Shown piece by piece: positions 9,045 through 17,972 of a stretch of DNA of 64,000 nucleotides (positions are counted from its first letter, which is position 1; each line of letters begins with the position of its first letter). Origin of the DNA: Lachnospiraceae bacterium (GTDB lineage: Bacteria > Bacillota > Clostridia > Oscillospirales > Ruminococcaceae); assembly GCA_023664705.1 (NCBI GenBank), contig JAMPFE010000001.1, positions 197,915 through 261,914 on the forward strand, in the 5' to 3' direction. The notes beneath the pieces are model-generated. The model made no database searches. It saw only the letters and a program-made list of their open reading frames with translations, and was not told where the DNA came from. The translations under genes were made by a program, and so were the position numbers.

Positions 9045-10277
9045 TTATTCGTCAACTACTTCGATGCCGTAGCGGTTGCAGAGCTTCGCCATGCCGTCCT
9101 TGTAGCCCGCGCCGACCGCCGATATTTTCCATTCGCCCTTGTACAGATAAAACTCCAGAGCCACGACGGTAGCCTCCGCCGAAAGCCCGTCCATAACGAA
9201 CGAAACGCGCTCCCCGCCCGCTCTTATCGACACGCGCGGCGTTCTCACCGACGCGAAATTTTTCACGGTATCGCCCGCGTATATCGAGTAAGCCAGCGCT
9301 ATCCTCCGCACCCTGAAATCGACCTTCGCCAAGTCGACCTCGATGTGCCCGTCCGCGGGAACGTACACGACCTCGCCGTTTTCGGAGCGCTCGTTGCCGA
9401 AGAAAATCAGCCCCGCGTCGCCGAGCGACCGTTCGTCCTCGCCGAGCAGGAACACATAGGGGTCGATCTCATATCCCCTCGGCTTTTCGCAGGTGAAGAA
9501 GATATCAAATCGGCTGCCTATGTATTGAGACAGCGAAACGCGCTGCCCCCGCCTCATCGCGAGCGCCGGCAGCGACTTATCGGGCGTTCTCGTCATCGAG
9601 ATAACGTCCGTCGCCGCGGGCGCGCTTATCGGCTCGGGGAGCGGCGCGCGCGAAAAATCGCGCTCGGGAGCGTCGTATATGCGCTTGTTTTCGGCTCTTT
9701 CGGCATTCGCGGCGGGTCTGCCCGTAAGGTATATCCTGCGCGTGAATTTGCTTTTGAACAGCACCTCCGCGTACAGATAGGTCTGCGCCGAAATGCCCGA
9801 AACTGTGACGGTAAGCTCGCTGCGCCCCGCGTTCAGCGTACTCGGCGAGAACGCGACCTCGCGGATATTGCAGACTATCTCGGTCTTGTCGGGAACGTTT
9901 ACGGCGAGCGTGAACGTATTCACGCTGTCAGCCGCGAATTCCCCAAGCCCGATAGTCCTCGGCACGTCGAAAAAGCCGTCCTCCGCGCCGAAACCGCGCA
10001 CGCCGCCGAGCACCTCGATGTCCTTTGCCGAAGCGAGAACGCCCGCCGAAACGGCGATGTCGTTAAGACCGCCCTCCGTGAGCTCCGCGCGGATATTCTC
10101 GATAGAAACGCCGTTTGAGTTGATCTCGATAACGGGGGAGCTTTTCGACCAGATAGTGGTGTTTTTGCCGACAAGGCGCAGGGGCTTGCTTATCACAAGC
10201 GGTCCCTCGAATTCGCCCGACGGCAGCGTCACGCAAGACCCCGCCGCCGCGCCGTCGATAAGCCCTTTTAAGTCCAC
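9045..10277 (-). CDS. TerD-domain protein with N-terminal beta-helix-like region
   Basis: The C-terminal ~185 residues (from RGQRVSLSQ, about 240) align by eye with TerD (next gene), including YVFLLGEDERSL, FYLYKGEWK and the final GYKDGMAKLCNRYGIEV. The TerD calcium motif DFDLDA is altered to YEIDPY, so metal binding may be reduced. Residues 1-100 form short repeating turns (GEFEGPLVISKPLRLVGKN) like a right-handed parallel beta-helix. Residues 100-200 look like a beta sandwich, and an Ala/Pro-rich linker joins them to TerD. The start codon is GTG, placed by the G-rich stretch upstream. The gene lies between terD and the YceG-like gene in the Ter operon, and its function is unknown. Confidence 0.8.
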   Translation of the reverse strand: MDLKGLIDGAAAGSCVTLPSGEFEGPLVISKPLRLVGKNTTIWSKSSPVIEINSNGVSIENIRAELTEGGLNDIAVSAGVLASAKDIEVLGGVRGFGAEDGFFDVPRTIGLGEFAADSVNTFTLAVNVPDKTEIVCNIREVAFSPSTLNAGRSELTVTVSGISAQTYLYAEVLFKSKFTRRIYLTGRPAANAERAENKRIYDAPERDFSRAPLPEPISAPAATDVISMTRTPDKSLPALAMRRGQRVSLSQYIGSRFDIFFTCEKPRGYEIDPYVFLLGEDERSLGDAGLIFFGNERSENGEVVYVPADGHIEVDLAKVDFRVRRIALAYSIYAGDTVKNFASVRTPRVSIRAGGERVSFVMDGLSAEATVVALEFYLYKGEWKISAVGAGYKDGMAKLCNRYGIEVVDE

Positions 10278-10294
10278 AAGCCCCGCCCCCTTTG

Positions 10295-10451
10295 ATAGTT
10301 AATAGTTTAATAGCCGCTAGTTGTTAGTTAATGTTTGGCTGCGAACGGTCACGTTTATAGCGACAGGAAAAGCGCCTTGGAAATACGCTATAAACGTTTC
10401 CGCTATCGTCACTTCCTTAACTGGCAACTAACAACTATTCACTATCAACTA
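10295..10451. repeat. Dispersed palindromic element, copy C
   Basis: A 157-bp element lies between terD and the TerD-fusion gene. Its core is a perfect 12-bp inverted repeat, ACGTTTATAGCG / CGCTATAAACGT, separated by about 23 bases that include AAAGCGCCTTGG. The outer arms carry inverted TAGTTGTTAGTTA-type units. Its right end supplies the TAG stop codon of terD. Homologous to 6696-6858. Confidence 0.82.
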
Positions 10452-11033
10452 TACGTTAACGCCGTAGGCTCGGCAAAGAGCCTCCAGACCGCCCTGATAG
10501 CCCGCCGCCACCGCGTTGAACTTCCAGTCGCCGTTGTAGCGGTATATCTCGCAGACCACGAGCGCCGTCTCAATAGAGAATTCCTCAACGAGGTCGAAGC
10601 GCAGGACCTCCTCGCCGCCGACGTCGTCGGGAGTGTCTATCTTAACAACGCGGACGTAGGAGTTGGATACCTGCCCGAAGTTCTGATGCTTCTGCTCCGC
10701 GTCGAAAATCGTTACCGTAACGGCGATCTTCTCAATTTCCGCGGGTATCTTGGAAAAGTCGATGATGATAGCCTCGTCGTCGCCGTCGCCCTCGCCCGTT
10801 CTGTTGTCGCCCGTATGCACAACAGCGCCGTTTCTCGCCGAGAGATTGTTGTAGAAAATGAAGTCCTCGTCCTTAAGCACCTTGCCGCTGCTGCCGAGCA
10901 GGAACACGCACGCGTCCAAGTCGAAATCCTGACCGCCGTCGTAGCGGTTGGTGTCCCAGCCCAGACCGATACGCGCCATAGTTACCGATTTGTCAAGGCT
11001 CACGCGCTGACCCTTAGAAAGATTTACTGCCAT
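10449..11033 (-). CDS. terD: TerD-family calcium-binding stress protein
   Basis: The 194-residue protein is a full-length TerD. It starts with the family N-terminus [15 protein letters not shown] and carries [39 protein letters not shown] and the C-terminal [11 protein letters not shown]. TerD proteins are cytosolic two-sheet domains that bind calcium through these acidic motifs. They act in tellurite, phage and envelope-stress responses by an unclear mechanism. A strong GGAGG precedes the ATG. It lies 67 bases downstream of the P-type ATPase gene and is followed by a TerD-fusion gene, matching the common occurrence of paired TerD genes in Ter operons. Confidence 0.96.
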   Translation of the reverse strand: MAVNLSKGQRVSLDKSVTMARIGLGWDTNRYDGGQDFDLDACVFLLGSSGKVLKDEDFIFYNNLSARNGAVVHTGDNRTGEGDGDDEAIIIDFSKIPAEIEKIAVTVTIFDAEQKHQNFGQVSNSYVRVVKIDTPDDVGGEEVLRFDLVEEFSIETALVVCEIYRYNGDWKFNAVAAGYQGGLEALCRAYGVNV

Positions 11034-11100
11034 AATTGTTTCCTCCGTAGATTATATTTTACCGTATTCCCCCGCGCCGCAGGGGAAACGGCGAGTTACC

Positions 11101-13848
11101 TCAGTTGCCTTTGCCCGCCGAGTTTGCGATCGCTTTTCTGATAAGGTCTATCGGGATTATCGAGATTGCGGGGATAAGCACCACCAGCCACTCGACGAGG
11201 TTCAGTCCCCAGCCCGAGAGAATACCTCTGCCGAGGTAGGTCATCAGTATCTGAACTACCGCGATAATGCCGAACACCGTCAAAAAGCCCTTGTTTTTGC
11301 CGAGATTGTCGAACAAATTCATGCGGTCGGTGCGCGCGTTGAACGCGTTGAACACCGCGATGAAGATGAAGAATGCGAAGTACGCCGTGTGGAGTATCGC
11401 GTGCGGCTCGTTTTCGATGTGGATATCGCGCAGCCAGCCCCAGCTTTCAAGATAGCTTACGGGATCGCCGCTCGGGAACGACCCGAGTATAAGCATCGCT
11501 ATCGACAGCGCGAAAGTCCAGCCCGCGCCGACGATAATTTCCGACATCATATATTTGCTGATTATCGGCTCGTTTCTGCGCTTCGGCTTTTCTTTCATAA
11601 AGCGCTCGAGAGGCGGCTCTCCGCCGAACGCCAGCGCCGCGAGGGTGTCCATTACGAGGTTGACCCAGAGTATCTGGATAACGGACAGCGGATTTGCCAC
11701 GCCGATAAGCGGGCAGACGAACGAGACCAGAACCGCCGCCACGTTGATAGTGAGCTGGAACACGATGAATTTGCGTATCGAGTTGAAGATCGTGCGCCCG
11801 TAGAGTATCGCGCGGTCTATCGAGTTGAAGTTGTCGTCGAGGATAACGATGTCGGAAGCCTCTTTCGCGACCTCCGTGCCGCCGCCCATAGCGAAGCCGA
11901 CGTCGGCTTTCTTGAGCGCGGGGGAGTCGTTCACGCCGTCGCCCGTCATGCCCGCGACGAGGTCAAGCTCCTGCGCGAGACGCACCAGACGGCTCTTGTC
12001 GGTAGGCAGCGCGCGCGCGATAACGCGGATATCCTTTAGCTTTGCCTTGATGTCGTCGTCGGACATCTTCGCAAGCTCGTCCGAGGTGAGCATAAGGTTG
12101 CTGTCGGAGTCGATAAGCCCGGCTTCTTTGGCGATAGCGACGGCGGTCTCCTTGCGGTCGCCCGTTATCATAACGACCTGCACGCCCGCGCCCTTGACCT
12201 CTTTGATAGCGGTGACGGACTCGGGGCGAACCTCGTCGCGTATGCCCAGACAGCCCACGAGCGTCCAGTTGTTGCCCTCGGGCAGCGATTCCTCGCCGAG
12301 AGCGTCCTCGGAGGTCGCCACGGCAAGCACGCGTATAGCGCGGTTGGCAAGCTCGTCTATCTTCGCGTTGAGCGCGTTCATATCGAACGGCTGCTTTTTG
12401 CCGTCCTTGTCGTAGTAGTGGGAGCAGCGCTGCAAAATCTTCTCGGGCGCGCCCTTGATAAGCGAGAGGTCGTATTCGCCTTCGACCTGCGTCGCGGAGT
12501 ATTTGTTCGTGGAGTTGAACGGAATGTTGCCGACAGCCTTAACGACAGCCTTGCACTCGGTGTTCATGGCATAGCCGAGGATAGCGCGTTCCGTGGCGTT
12601 TCCGCCGAGCACGCGGCGCTCCTTGCCCTCGCCCGAAATCATCGAAAGCGTGTTCTTGTGAATGGAAAGCGACAGCAGGTCGCCGAGCTTTCCGCCGACG
12701 TCGTCAAAGGTCTTGTATTCGTTTACGGCGCCGTCGAGGAAGTTGATGGCCTCCAGTTTGCCCTTGGTGATAGTGCCCGTCTTGTCGGAGAACAGGATGT
12801 TCAGCGAGCCCGCGGTCTCGATACCCGCGACCTTGCGCACGAGAACGTTGTCCTTGAGCATTTTGCCCATATTCTGTGCCGAAACGATAGCTATCATCAG
12901 CGGCAGACCCTCGGGCACCGCCATAACGATGATGATGACCGCCAGCATAACCGCCTCAATAAGCGCCTTAAGCAGCGCCGCCCACGCGAATACGCCGCCC
13001 GGCGCGAGGAACGCCATAGGGGCAAAGCCCGTATCGAACAGGATAGTTTTCGCCAGCATCGCGACAGCGATAGCCACGCCGCCGATATAGCCGAACTTGG
13101 AGATGCCGTTCGCGAGCTTGCCGAGCTTTACCTTCAGCGGCGTTTCGCGGTCGTCCTCTGTCTGCAGCTCGGAGGCTATCTTGCCGTACTCGGACTTGTC
13201 GCCGACGACCGTGACCTGCATTACCGCGTTGCCCGAGCAGACCACCGCGCCGCGGTATACCTTGTATTCGCTGTCGAAGTTGGTGTTTTCGTCGGTGTCG
13301 ACCCACCCCTCGGGTATCGCGAATTTCTTAGCCTCGCGGCTCTCGCCGTTCAGCACGGACTGGTCTACCTTGATGTCGCCGTCGATTATAATGCCGTCGG
13401 CGGGTATCTTATCGCCCGACTGGAGCAATATCGCGTCCCCGACAACGATGTCGTTTATCGCGACCTCGGAGATAACGCCGTTGCGGTAGGTCTTGACCAT
13501 AATGCGGGAAGCCTCCTCCTGAAGCTTCTGGAACGCGTTTTCGTTGCGGTATTCGGAGAACGTCGAAACCAGCGTCGCTAGGCATATCGCGATGAAGATG
13601 CCGAGCGGCTCGTACCACTCGGGAGCGCCCTCCACGAACGGATGCCCGTCCGCGTTCTTCACCAGACCGAGCACTGCAAGCACGACGTTGATGAGCAGCG
13701 CGACGATGAGTATCTTTATCATGGGGTCGCCGAGATTGCCCTTGAGCTTATCCCAGAAGCTCTCGTGAGCCTGCTCCGTCATTGAATTGTCGCCGTATTT
13801 AGCCTTGCTTTCGGCAACCTCCTTGTCTGTCAGACCGAATTTTTTCAT
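11101..13848 (-). CDS. P-type calcium-transporting ATPase (PMCA/SERCA-like, P2B)
   Basis: The 915-residue pump has the P-type landmarks: VPEGLPLMI in membrane helix 4, the phosphorylation site DKTGTITKGK near residue 351, MITGDRKETA, and the hinge MTGDGVNDSPALKKADVG. The N-terminal cation-ATPase domain and a C-terminal block of membrane helices (about ten in total) are present. The calcium/P2 class fits the GLP motif in helix 4; the ion is inferred. An AAAGGATC site supports the start. Its position between the kinase/phosphatase genes and terD suggests calcium control within the Ter response, fitting TerD as a calcium binder. Confidence 0.9.
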   Translation of the reverse strand: MKKFGLTDKEVAESKAKYGDNSMTEQAHESFWDKLKGNLGDPMIKILIVALLINVVLAVLGLVKNADGHPFVEGAPEWYEPLGIFIAICLATLVSTFSEYRNENAFQKLQEEASRIMVKTYRNGVISEVAINDIVVGDAILLQSGDKIPADGIIIDGDIKVDQSVLNGESREAKKFAIPEGWVDTDENTNFDSEYKVYRGAVVCSGNAVMQVTVVGDKSEYGKIASELQTEDDRETPLKVKLGKLANGISKFGYIGGVAIAVAMLAKTILFDTGFAPMAFLAPGGVFAWAALLKALIEAVMLAVIIIVMAVPEGLPLMIAIVSAQNMGKMLKDNVLVRKVAGIETAGSLNILFSDKTGTITKGKLEAINFLDGAVNEYKTFDDVGGKLGDLLSLSIHKNTLSMISGEGKERRVLGGNATERAILGYAMNTECKAVVKAVGNIPFNSTNKYSATQVEGEYDLSLIKGAPEKILQRCSHYYDKDGKKQPFDMNALNAKIDELANRAIRVLAVATSEDALGEESLPEGNNWTLVGCLGIRDEVRPESVTAIKEVKGAGVQVVMITGDRKETAVAIAKEAGLIDSDSNLMLTSDELAKMSDDDIKAKLKDIRVIARALPTDKSRLVRLAQELDLVAGMTGDGVNDSPALKKADVGFAMGGGTEVAKEASDIVILDDNFNSIDRAILYGRTIFNSIRKFIVFQLTINVAAVLVSFVCPLIGVANPLSVIQILWVNLVMDTLAALAFGGEPPLERFMKEKPKRRNEPIISKYMMSEIIVGAGWTFALSIAMLILGSFPSGDPVSYLESWGWLRDIHIENEPHAILHTAYFAFFIFIAVFNAFNARTDRMNLFDNLGKNKGFLTVFGIIAVVQILMTYLGRGILSGWGLNLVEWLVVLIPAISIIPIDLIRKAIANSAGKGN

Positions 13849-13917
13849 TTTGTAATGATCCTTTCATATATTACTTATTGTATTGTTACGCCAAAGGCAT
13901 AATTGCGGTTTTTGCGG

Positions 13918-15402
13918 TCATTTTCCGCCGATTATCGTCGTCTCGCACAGCAGCCCGTTTTCCTTGTCGCTCATGCGGAACATCGCCAGATCCTTTAGCT
14001 CGACGGCGCTGCCCTTCGGCACGAGCCTCCCCGACGGCGACGTCATGCCCTCTATGCCGCTGTTGACGAGCAGCCACATACCGTTATAATAGGCGATATA
14101 GGCGCGCATGGATGGGTCTGCCTTTTCATCGTTGTGGACGTTTGAGAACACATGCCAGTCGAACAGCGGCATTTTGTCGTAGACGATGACCTCGCTTTTG
14201 CCGCGGTAAACGCCCTTTTTGCCGCGCATTTCACTCTTGAAGCCGAGGCGGATTATCTTCCCCGCGGCGCGCGTTCCGCAGAACGGGCAGACGGGCGCGT
14301 TTTCGTCGCGCAGTATGAACCATTTCTTTTCGCAGTGCGGGTTCGCGCACGGCACGAGCCTGTCCCAAGCCCTGAGCAGCTCCGTTTCCCATTCCATTGC
14401 GGCAGGACGCTCCGAGGGGTTATGCAACCCGTCCACGAACGCCCTCAGAAACAGCTTCTCCAAGCCCTTTGACAGAGACTGTATCGTCACGCCGAGGTTA
14501 GGAGGTCTGTTCGAGCGGTCGTCGGGGTTCTCAATAAAGGTAGCCTTTTCGCCGAGCGCCAGAAAATCGTCCTCCTCGGCGCTTTTGGTGCTGTAAATTT
14601 TCGGTCCGATAAGGGGGTGCCGAAAAAAAAGATATTCGTAGATGAGCACGGGCAGCGCGTGCAGGTCGGTCTGCACGCACGGCAGCGCCCGCCGCGGGTC
14701 GTTGTAGTCGAGCTCCAGCGTCGCGAGCACCTCGGGCGCGATGTAGCCGCGCGTCCCGACGACCTCGGGGGCGTACTTGTTCGGCACGACGAGCGAATCG
14801 ATGTCGATGACTACGGCGGAGCCGCTTTTCGGGTCGATGAGCACGTTGTTGCAGGATAAGTCGGAGTGCGCCAGACCCGCCTGATGCATTCTGCGCACCG
14901 TCCGCGCGAGCCCTATCGCGGTTTTCAGCATGGTGCGGAAATCGCCGCGCTCGGCGGGCTCGAGGTACTTGCGGTTGCGCCCCGTGAACCAGTTGGATTT
15001 CTTGTCCTTGCCCTTCAAATTCAGCACCGCGGACGCGCCGTCGCCGAAGAAGAAGTTGCTCGGGTAGGTCGGGCAGACAATGCCGAATTCGGGGCTTTTC
15101 ACGATCGCCACGGGCCAGCAGAACCGCTGCCTGAAATAATCCGCGGTCTTTTCGGTGTTCCCGAGCGCGCCGCCGTCCGCCTCCGAGAGCGTGGGGTTGT
15201 AAATTCCCACAATGGTGCGGATCCGGTCCTGCAAACGCGGATTTTCGGAGTCGCGCGGGTTGTTGAAAAACTGCACCGCGAACCTCCTGTCGGGCGTGAA
15301 AAACGTGTGCTTCATACCGCCGCGCGGCGCGTTTGCGTCGTATACATATTGAATTTTGCTGCCGTTTTCCAGCACGGCAGTAAGCACTTCGCCGCTTATC
15401 AT
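13918..15402 (-). CDS. Ter-associated protein kinase with C-terminal zinc ribbon
   Basis: The 494-residue protein has a divergent eukaryote-like kinase domain. The catalytic loop is HSDLSCNN (residues 179-186), the metal-binding DID lies near 200-202, and GTRGYIAPEV follows as an activation-segment end. The glycine loop is not obvious. Residues 352-375 form a C-x4-C...C-x2-C zinc ribbon (Cys 352, 357, 372, 375). It is encoded with a vWA protein and a PP2C phosphatase, the triad described for Ter systems as TerY-P. The ATG at 15402 was chosen over the one at 15444 because GGAAGGAT precedes it. A 178-base AT-rich gap without clear signals separates it from the phosphatase gene. Confidence 0.87.
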   Translation of the reverse strand: MISGEVLTAVLENGSKIQYVYDANAPRGGMKHTFFTPDRRFAVQFFNNPRDSENPRLQDRIRTIVGIYNPTLSEADGGALGNTEKTADYFRQRFCWPVAIVKSPEFGIVCPTYPSNFFFGDGASAVLNLKGKDKKSNWFTGRNRKYLEPAERGDFRTMLKTAIGLARTVRRMHQAGLAHSDLSCNNVLIDPKSGSAVVIDIDSLVVPNKYAPEVVGTRGYIAPEVLATLELDYNDPRRALPCVQTDLHALPVLIYEYLFFRHPLIGPKIYSTKSAEEDDFLALGEKATFIENPDDRSNRPPNLGVTIQSLSKGLEKLFLRAFVDGLHNPSERPAAMEWETELLRAWDRLVPCANPHCEKKWFILRDENAPVCPFCGTRAAGKIIRLGFKSEMRGKKGVYRGKSEVIVYDKMPLFDWHVFSNVHNDEKADPSMRAYIAYYNGMWLLVNSGIEGMTSPSGRLVPKGSAVELKDLAMFRMSDKENGLLCETTIIGGK

Positions 15403-15580
15403 ATTTTTATCCTTCCGCGTAAGCGATTTCGCCTTTAAAATCAATGCTTTTTTTGAACGTTTTCCGAGATTTTTTTAACTGCGGTATATGCGATAACAAA
15501 AGGGATTTCCGCGTAAAATCATTGCCGAAAAACCTCGAAAATTTCACGTTTAAAAAAAGACGTGTTTTTCGTTCCGAAAA

Positions 15581-17044
15581 TCAGCGCAAGACCCTCACCG
15601 AAACGAGCGTTCTGTCGTCGAACGAGCCGCGCTCGTTGTAGTTGTCGAGCCATACGCGCAGGCGCTCCTCGGGAGTGTCGCCGATGTTCATTCTGAACGC
15701 CTCAAGCGAATGGCACCAAAGCATTCCACGCTTGTCCCAGAGCGCCGCCATCGCCTCCTCGGATTTGTCCCCGAGGAGCTGTTTCGCGTACTGGAGCGCC
15801 ACGCTCTGCTGCGTGAGCGACACCGAGCGGAACCGTATCGGCGCGGGATCCTCGCCGCCCCTGCCGCGCTCTCCCTCCATGGGCAGAACGCCGTTCAGGC
15901 AAAGGTCGAGGTACAGCCGCTGCATCATCGGCTGAGCGGGGAAATAATCGTCCGCGACGCCGTCCGACATCAGCAGCACGGTATCGGAGCTGCCGCGCGA
16001 AATGCGCGTTTTTGCGCCGATGACCTCGGCTTTGGAGTTCTTTTCGGAGAGGAAATCCGTCTCGCCCGAAAACGCGCCGCTGTCCGCCTCGCCCATGAGC
16101 TTCAGGCAATGAGCGCTGTCCGCGGCGCTGTCGATTGCGCAGATACAGCCGTCGCCTATCTGCACGCACGCCATAAAGGCCTGCGGCTTGCCGCCGACCT
16201 CCACGGGCACTATCACCGCCGCCAGAAACGTCGTCGAGAGGTCGCCGATGACGGGCTTGCGCCCCAGAGCGTCCTTGTACCTTTTGTCCTCGGAGAGCTT
16301 GGAAAGCTCATTCTGCTGCGCCGCGAAAGCCTCTCTCGCCGCCTCTTGGACAAGCGGCGCGACGCGTCCGCAGGCTGCCATAAACTCGGCTGAGTTTAAA
16401 TCGGCGGCAAGCCCAGATTTAAGCGCGGGCATTGCCGAAAAAAGCTCCGTCGTTTTGGCTTTGAGATACGCCGCGGCGGTCTCCGCGCTGACGCGCGAGC
16501 CTATCCGTGAAAGCGGCTTGGAGCCCGCGCCGTCGCACACCACCGCGATAACGCAGTCGTCGGTGACGGCGGTCTCGAAATAGTCGTCGCAGTTCGTGCC
16601 CTCGTGCTTGTGCTTTTTGCCGCGCACGCGTGCGCCAGTTACTTCGGCAAACGGCGTAACTGTGCGCTTTTCGTGGTATTCCGAGTGCATTTCCGTGCCG
16701 TTGTCGACAATTTCCTTATATTGCCAGATAGACGCCGTATGCTCCATTACCTCCATATCCGAGAGGTGCGGGGCGGGGGCGAGCGGAGCGTTTTCCCGAG
16801 CCTTCTCGTCGGGCTTTGAAGCATCATTTTTCACATTTTGTGAATTATCCTCTTTCGGCAGCTCAACGGGCTTTTCATCGCTTTTGGGCGCGGCAGTGCC
16901 CTGCTCTTTAAGCGACTTCTGTATTTTAAGGTACTCCTCCGCCGACATTATCGCGGGCTTTTTCCCGATGTCGTCGAACGTGATCGAGAGCTGCTGCTCG
17001 GCGCTTTCGCTCGGGGGAGCGGGGTTCATTTCGGTTTTATCCAT
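15581..17044 (-). CDS. PP2C-family serine/threonine phosphatase (Ter triad)
   Basis: The 487-residue protein has a charged, proline-rich, low-complexity N-terminus of about 120 residues, then a PP2C domain. Metal-ligand motifs include CDDYFE (about 152), VVCDGAGSKPLS (about 169-180) and MSDGVADDY near the C-terminal third. This is the PP2C_2 type commonly paired with TerY-like vWA proteins, and it probably reverses phosphorylation by the adjacent kinase. It is cytosolic, with no membrane segment. AGGTGAAT precedes the ATG. It follows the vWA gene by 19 bases, so both are on one transcript. Confidence 0.88.
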   Translation of the reverse strand: MDKTEMNPAPPSESAEQQLSITFDDIGKKPAIMSAEEYLKIQKSLKEQGTAAPKSDEKPVELPKEDNSQNVKNDASKPDEKARENAPLAPAPHLSDMEVMEHTASIWQYKEIVDNGTEMHSEYHEKRTVTPFAEVTGARVRGKKHKHEGTNCDDYFETAVTDDCVIAVVCDGAGSKPLSRIGSRVSAETAAAYLKAKTTELFSAMPALKSGLAADLNSAEFMAACGRVAPLVQEAAREAFAAQQNELSKLSEDKRYKDALGRKPVIGDLSTTFLAAVIVPVEVGGKPQAFMACVQIGDGCICAIDSAADSAHCLKLMGEADSGAFSGETDFLSEKNSKAEVIGAKTRISRGSSDTVLLMSDGVADDYFPAQPMMQRLYLDLCLNGVLPMEGERGRGGEDPAPIRFRSVSLTQQSVALQYAKQLLGDKSEEAMAALWDKRGMLWCHSLEAFRMNIGDTPEERLRVWLDNYNERGSFDDRTLVSVRVLR

Positions 17045-17063
17045 TCAATTCACCTGTATGCCG

Positions 17064-17705
17064 TTAAGGCACGATAACAAAGCCCTGAGGGGGCGGAGGG
17101 AGCTCGATGGGGTCGCCGGGCTTGGCGTCGATGCTCTTGGAGCTTGCCTTTATGGAGCTGGACACCCACGCGAAGAACTGCGCCATATCGCCCGCCGTGA
17201 GATTGTTCATCATAAGCACGTTGTTGGTAATTTTCTTGAGCGTGTTCGCGTTTGCGTTCGCGCCCGCGCCGCAGGCGATGATGTTGCCCGTGGAGACCTG
17301 CTTTATCGCGTCTATGCCCTCGTCGAGGTTGTCTGTGGGCGCGCCGTCGGTCATAAGGAACACAAGCGGCTTCCAGTCGCCCTTCTGCGTGGCGGTGGAG
17401 GTATGCACCTCGTTTGTAATGCACTCCGCGAGCACCTTCAGCGCGCCGCCGAGCGCGGTAGCGCCGCCCGCCTGTATCTGCGGCTCCTTGAACAGCATAA
17501 GCTCGGTAAGCGGGCTTATCTGCCGCGCGGAGCTGTCGAACGTGATTATCGACAGAAACGCGGTCTCGAGCGCCTGAGGGTCGCCCTTAAGCTCCGAAAT
17601 GAGCGTTTTGATGCCTTGCTTTACCGCCTCGATGGGCTCTCCCGCCATTGAACCGCTGCAGTCCAGCAGCAGATACACGGGTAATCTTCTGATGTAATCG
17701 GACAT
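17064..17705 (-). CDS. terY: TerY-like von Willebrand factor A domain protein
   Basis: The 213-residue protein is a single vWA domain with an intact MIDAS: DCSGSM near residue 13, a central Thr/Ser loop, and MTDGAPTDN near 125. The N-terminus MSDYIRRLPVYLLLDCSGSM is typical of TerY. TerY proteins are presumed metal-dependent scaffolds for the Ter kinase/phosphatase. It is the first gene of the Ter operon, 57 bases downstream of the -10 box. The ATG at 17705 has GGAGGA upstream; an in-frame ATG at 17756 would lie at the transcription start and is unlikely. Confidence 0.93.
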   Translation of the reverse strand: MSDYIRRLPVYLLLDCSGSMAGEPIEAVKQGIKTLISELKGDPQALETAFLSIITFDSSARQISPLTELMLFKEPQIQAGGATALGGALKVLAECITNEVHTSTATQKGDWKPLVFLMTDGAPTDNLDEGIDAIKQVSTGNIIACGAGANANANTLKKITNNVLMMNNLTAGDMAQFFAWVSSSIKASSKSIDAKPGDPIELPPPPQGFVIVP

Positions 17706-17761
17706 TTTTTTATCCTCCGTTAATAAATCGGGCGCCACATACCCATAAATCTTCAAAATAC

Positions 17762-17790
17762 ATTATACCTTAATTTTCACGATATGTCAA
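17762..17790 (-). promoter_or_regulatory. Consensus sigma-A promoter of the Ter operon
   Basis: Minus strand: TTGACA (17790-17785), 17-base spacer, TATAAT (17767-17762). It is a perfect consensus in front of terY and the only clear promoter for the eight-gene operon. Confidence 0.9.
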
Positions 17791-17888
17791 TAGTTTTGAC
17801 AAAAAATTACGGATAATTGCTCTCCGCGCTGTGAAAAAACAACAAAAACGGCTGTAATTTGCCCGTGAGATATGTTGCAATGCCGCTC

Positions 17889-17917
17889 TTGATTTTTTTT
17901 GAAAAATATGGTATAAT
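17889..17917 (+). promoter_or_regulatory. Sigma-A promoter of gtrA-trmB-GNAT
   Basis: TTGATT (17889-17894), 17-base spacer, TATAAT (17912-17917). It is divergent from the Ter promoter. Transcription should start near 17924, which excludes upstream in-frame start codons for the next gene. Confidence 0.85.
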
Positions 17918-17972
17918 ACCGAATAGGGTTCGGCGGTTTGCCGACGATAAAGCGATCGTTAAGTTAACAGAG

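Noticed and set aside
15403..15580. Separate promoter for the Ter kinase gene
   Set aside because: The gap is AT-rich, but the best candidate (TTGTTA, 16 bases, TAAAAA) is poor; the operon promoter at 17762 suffices.
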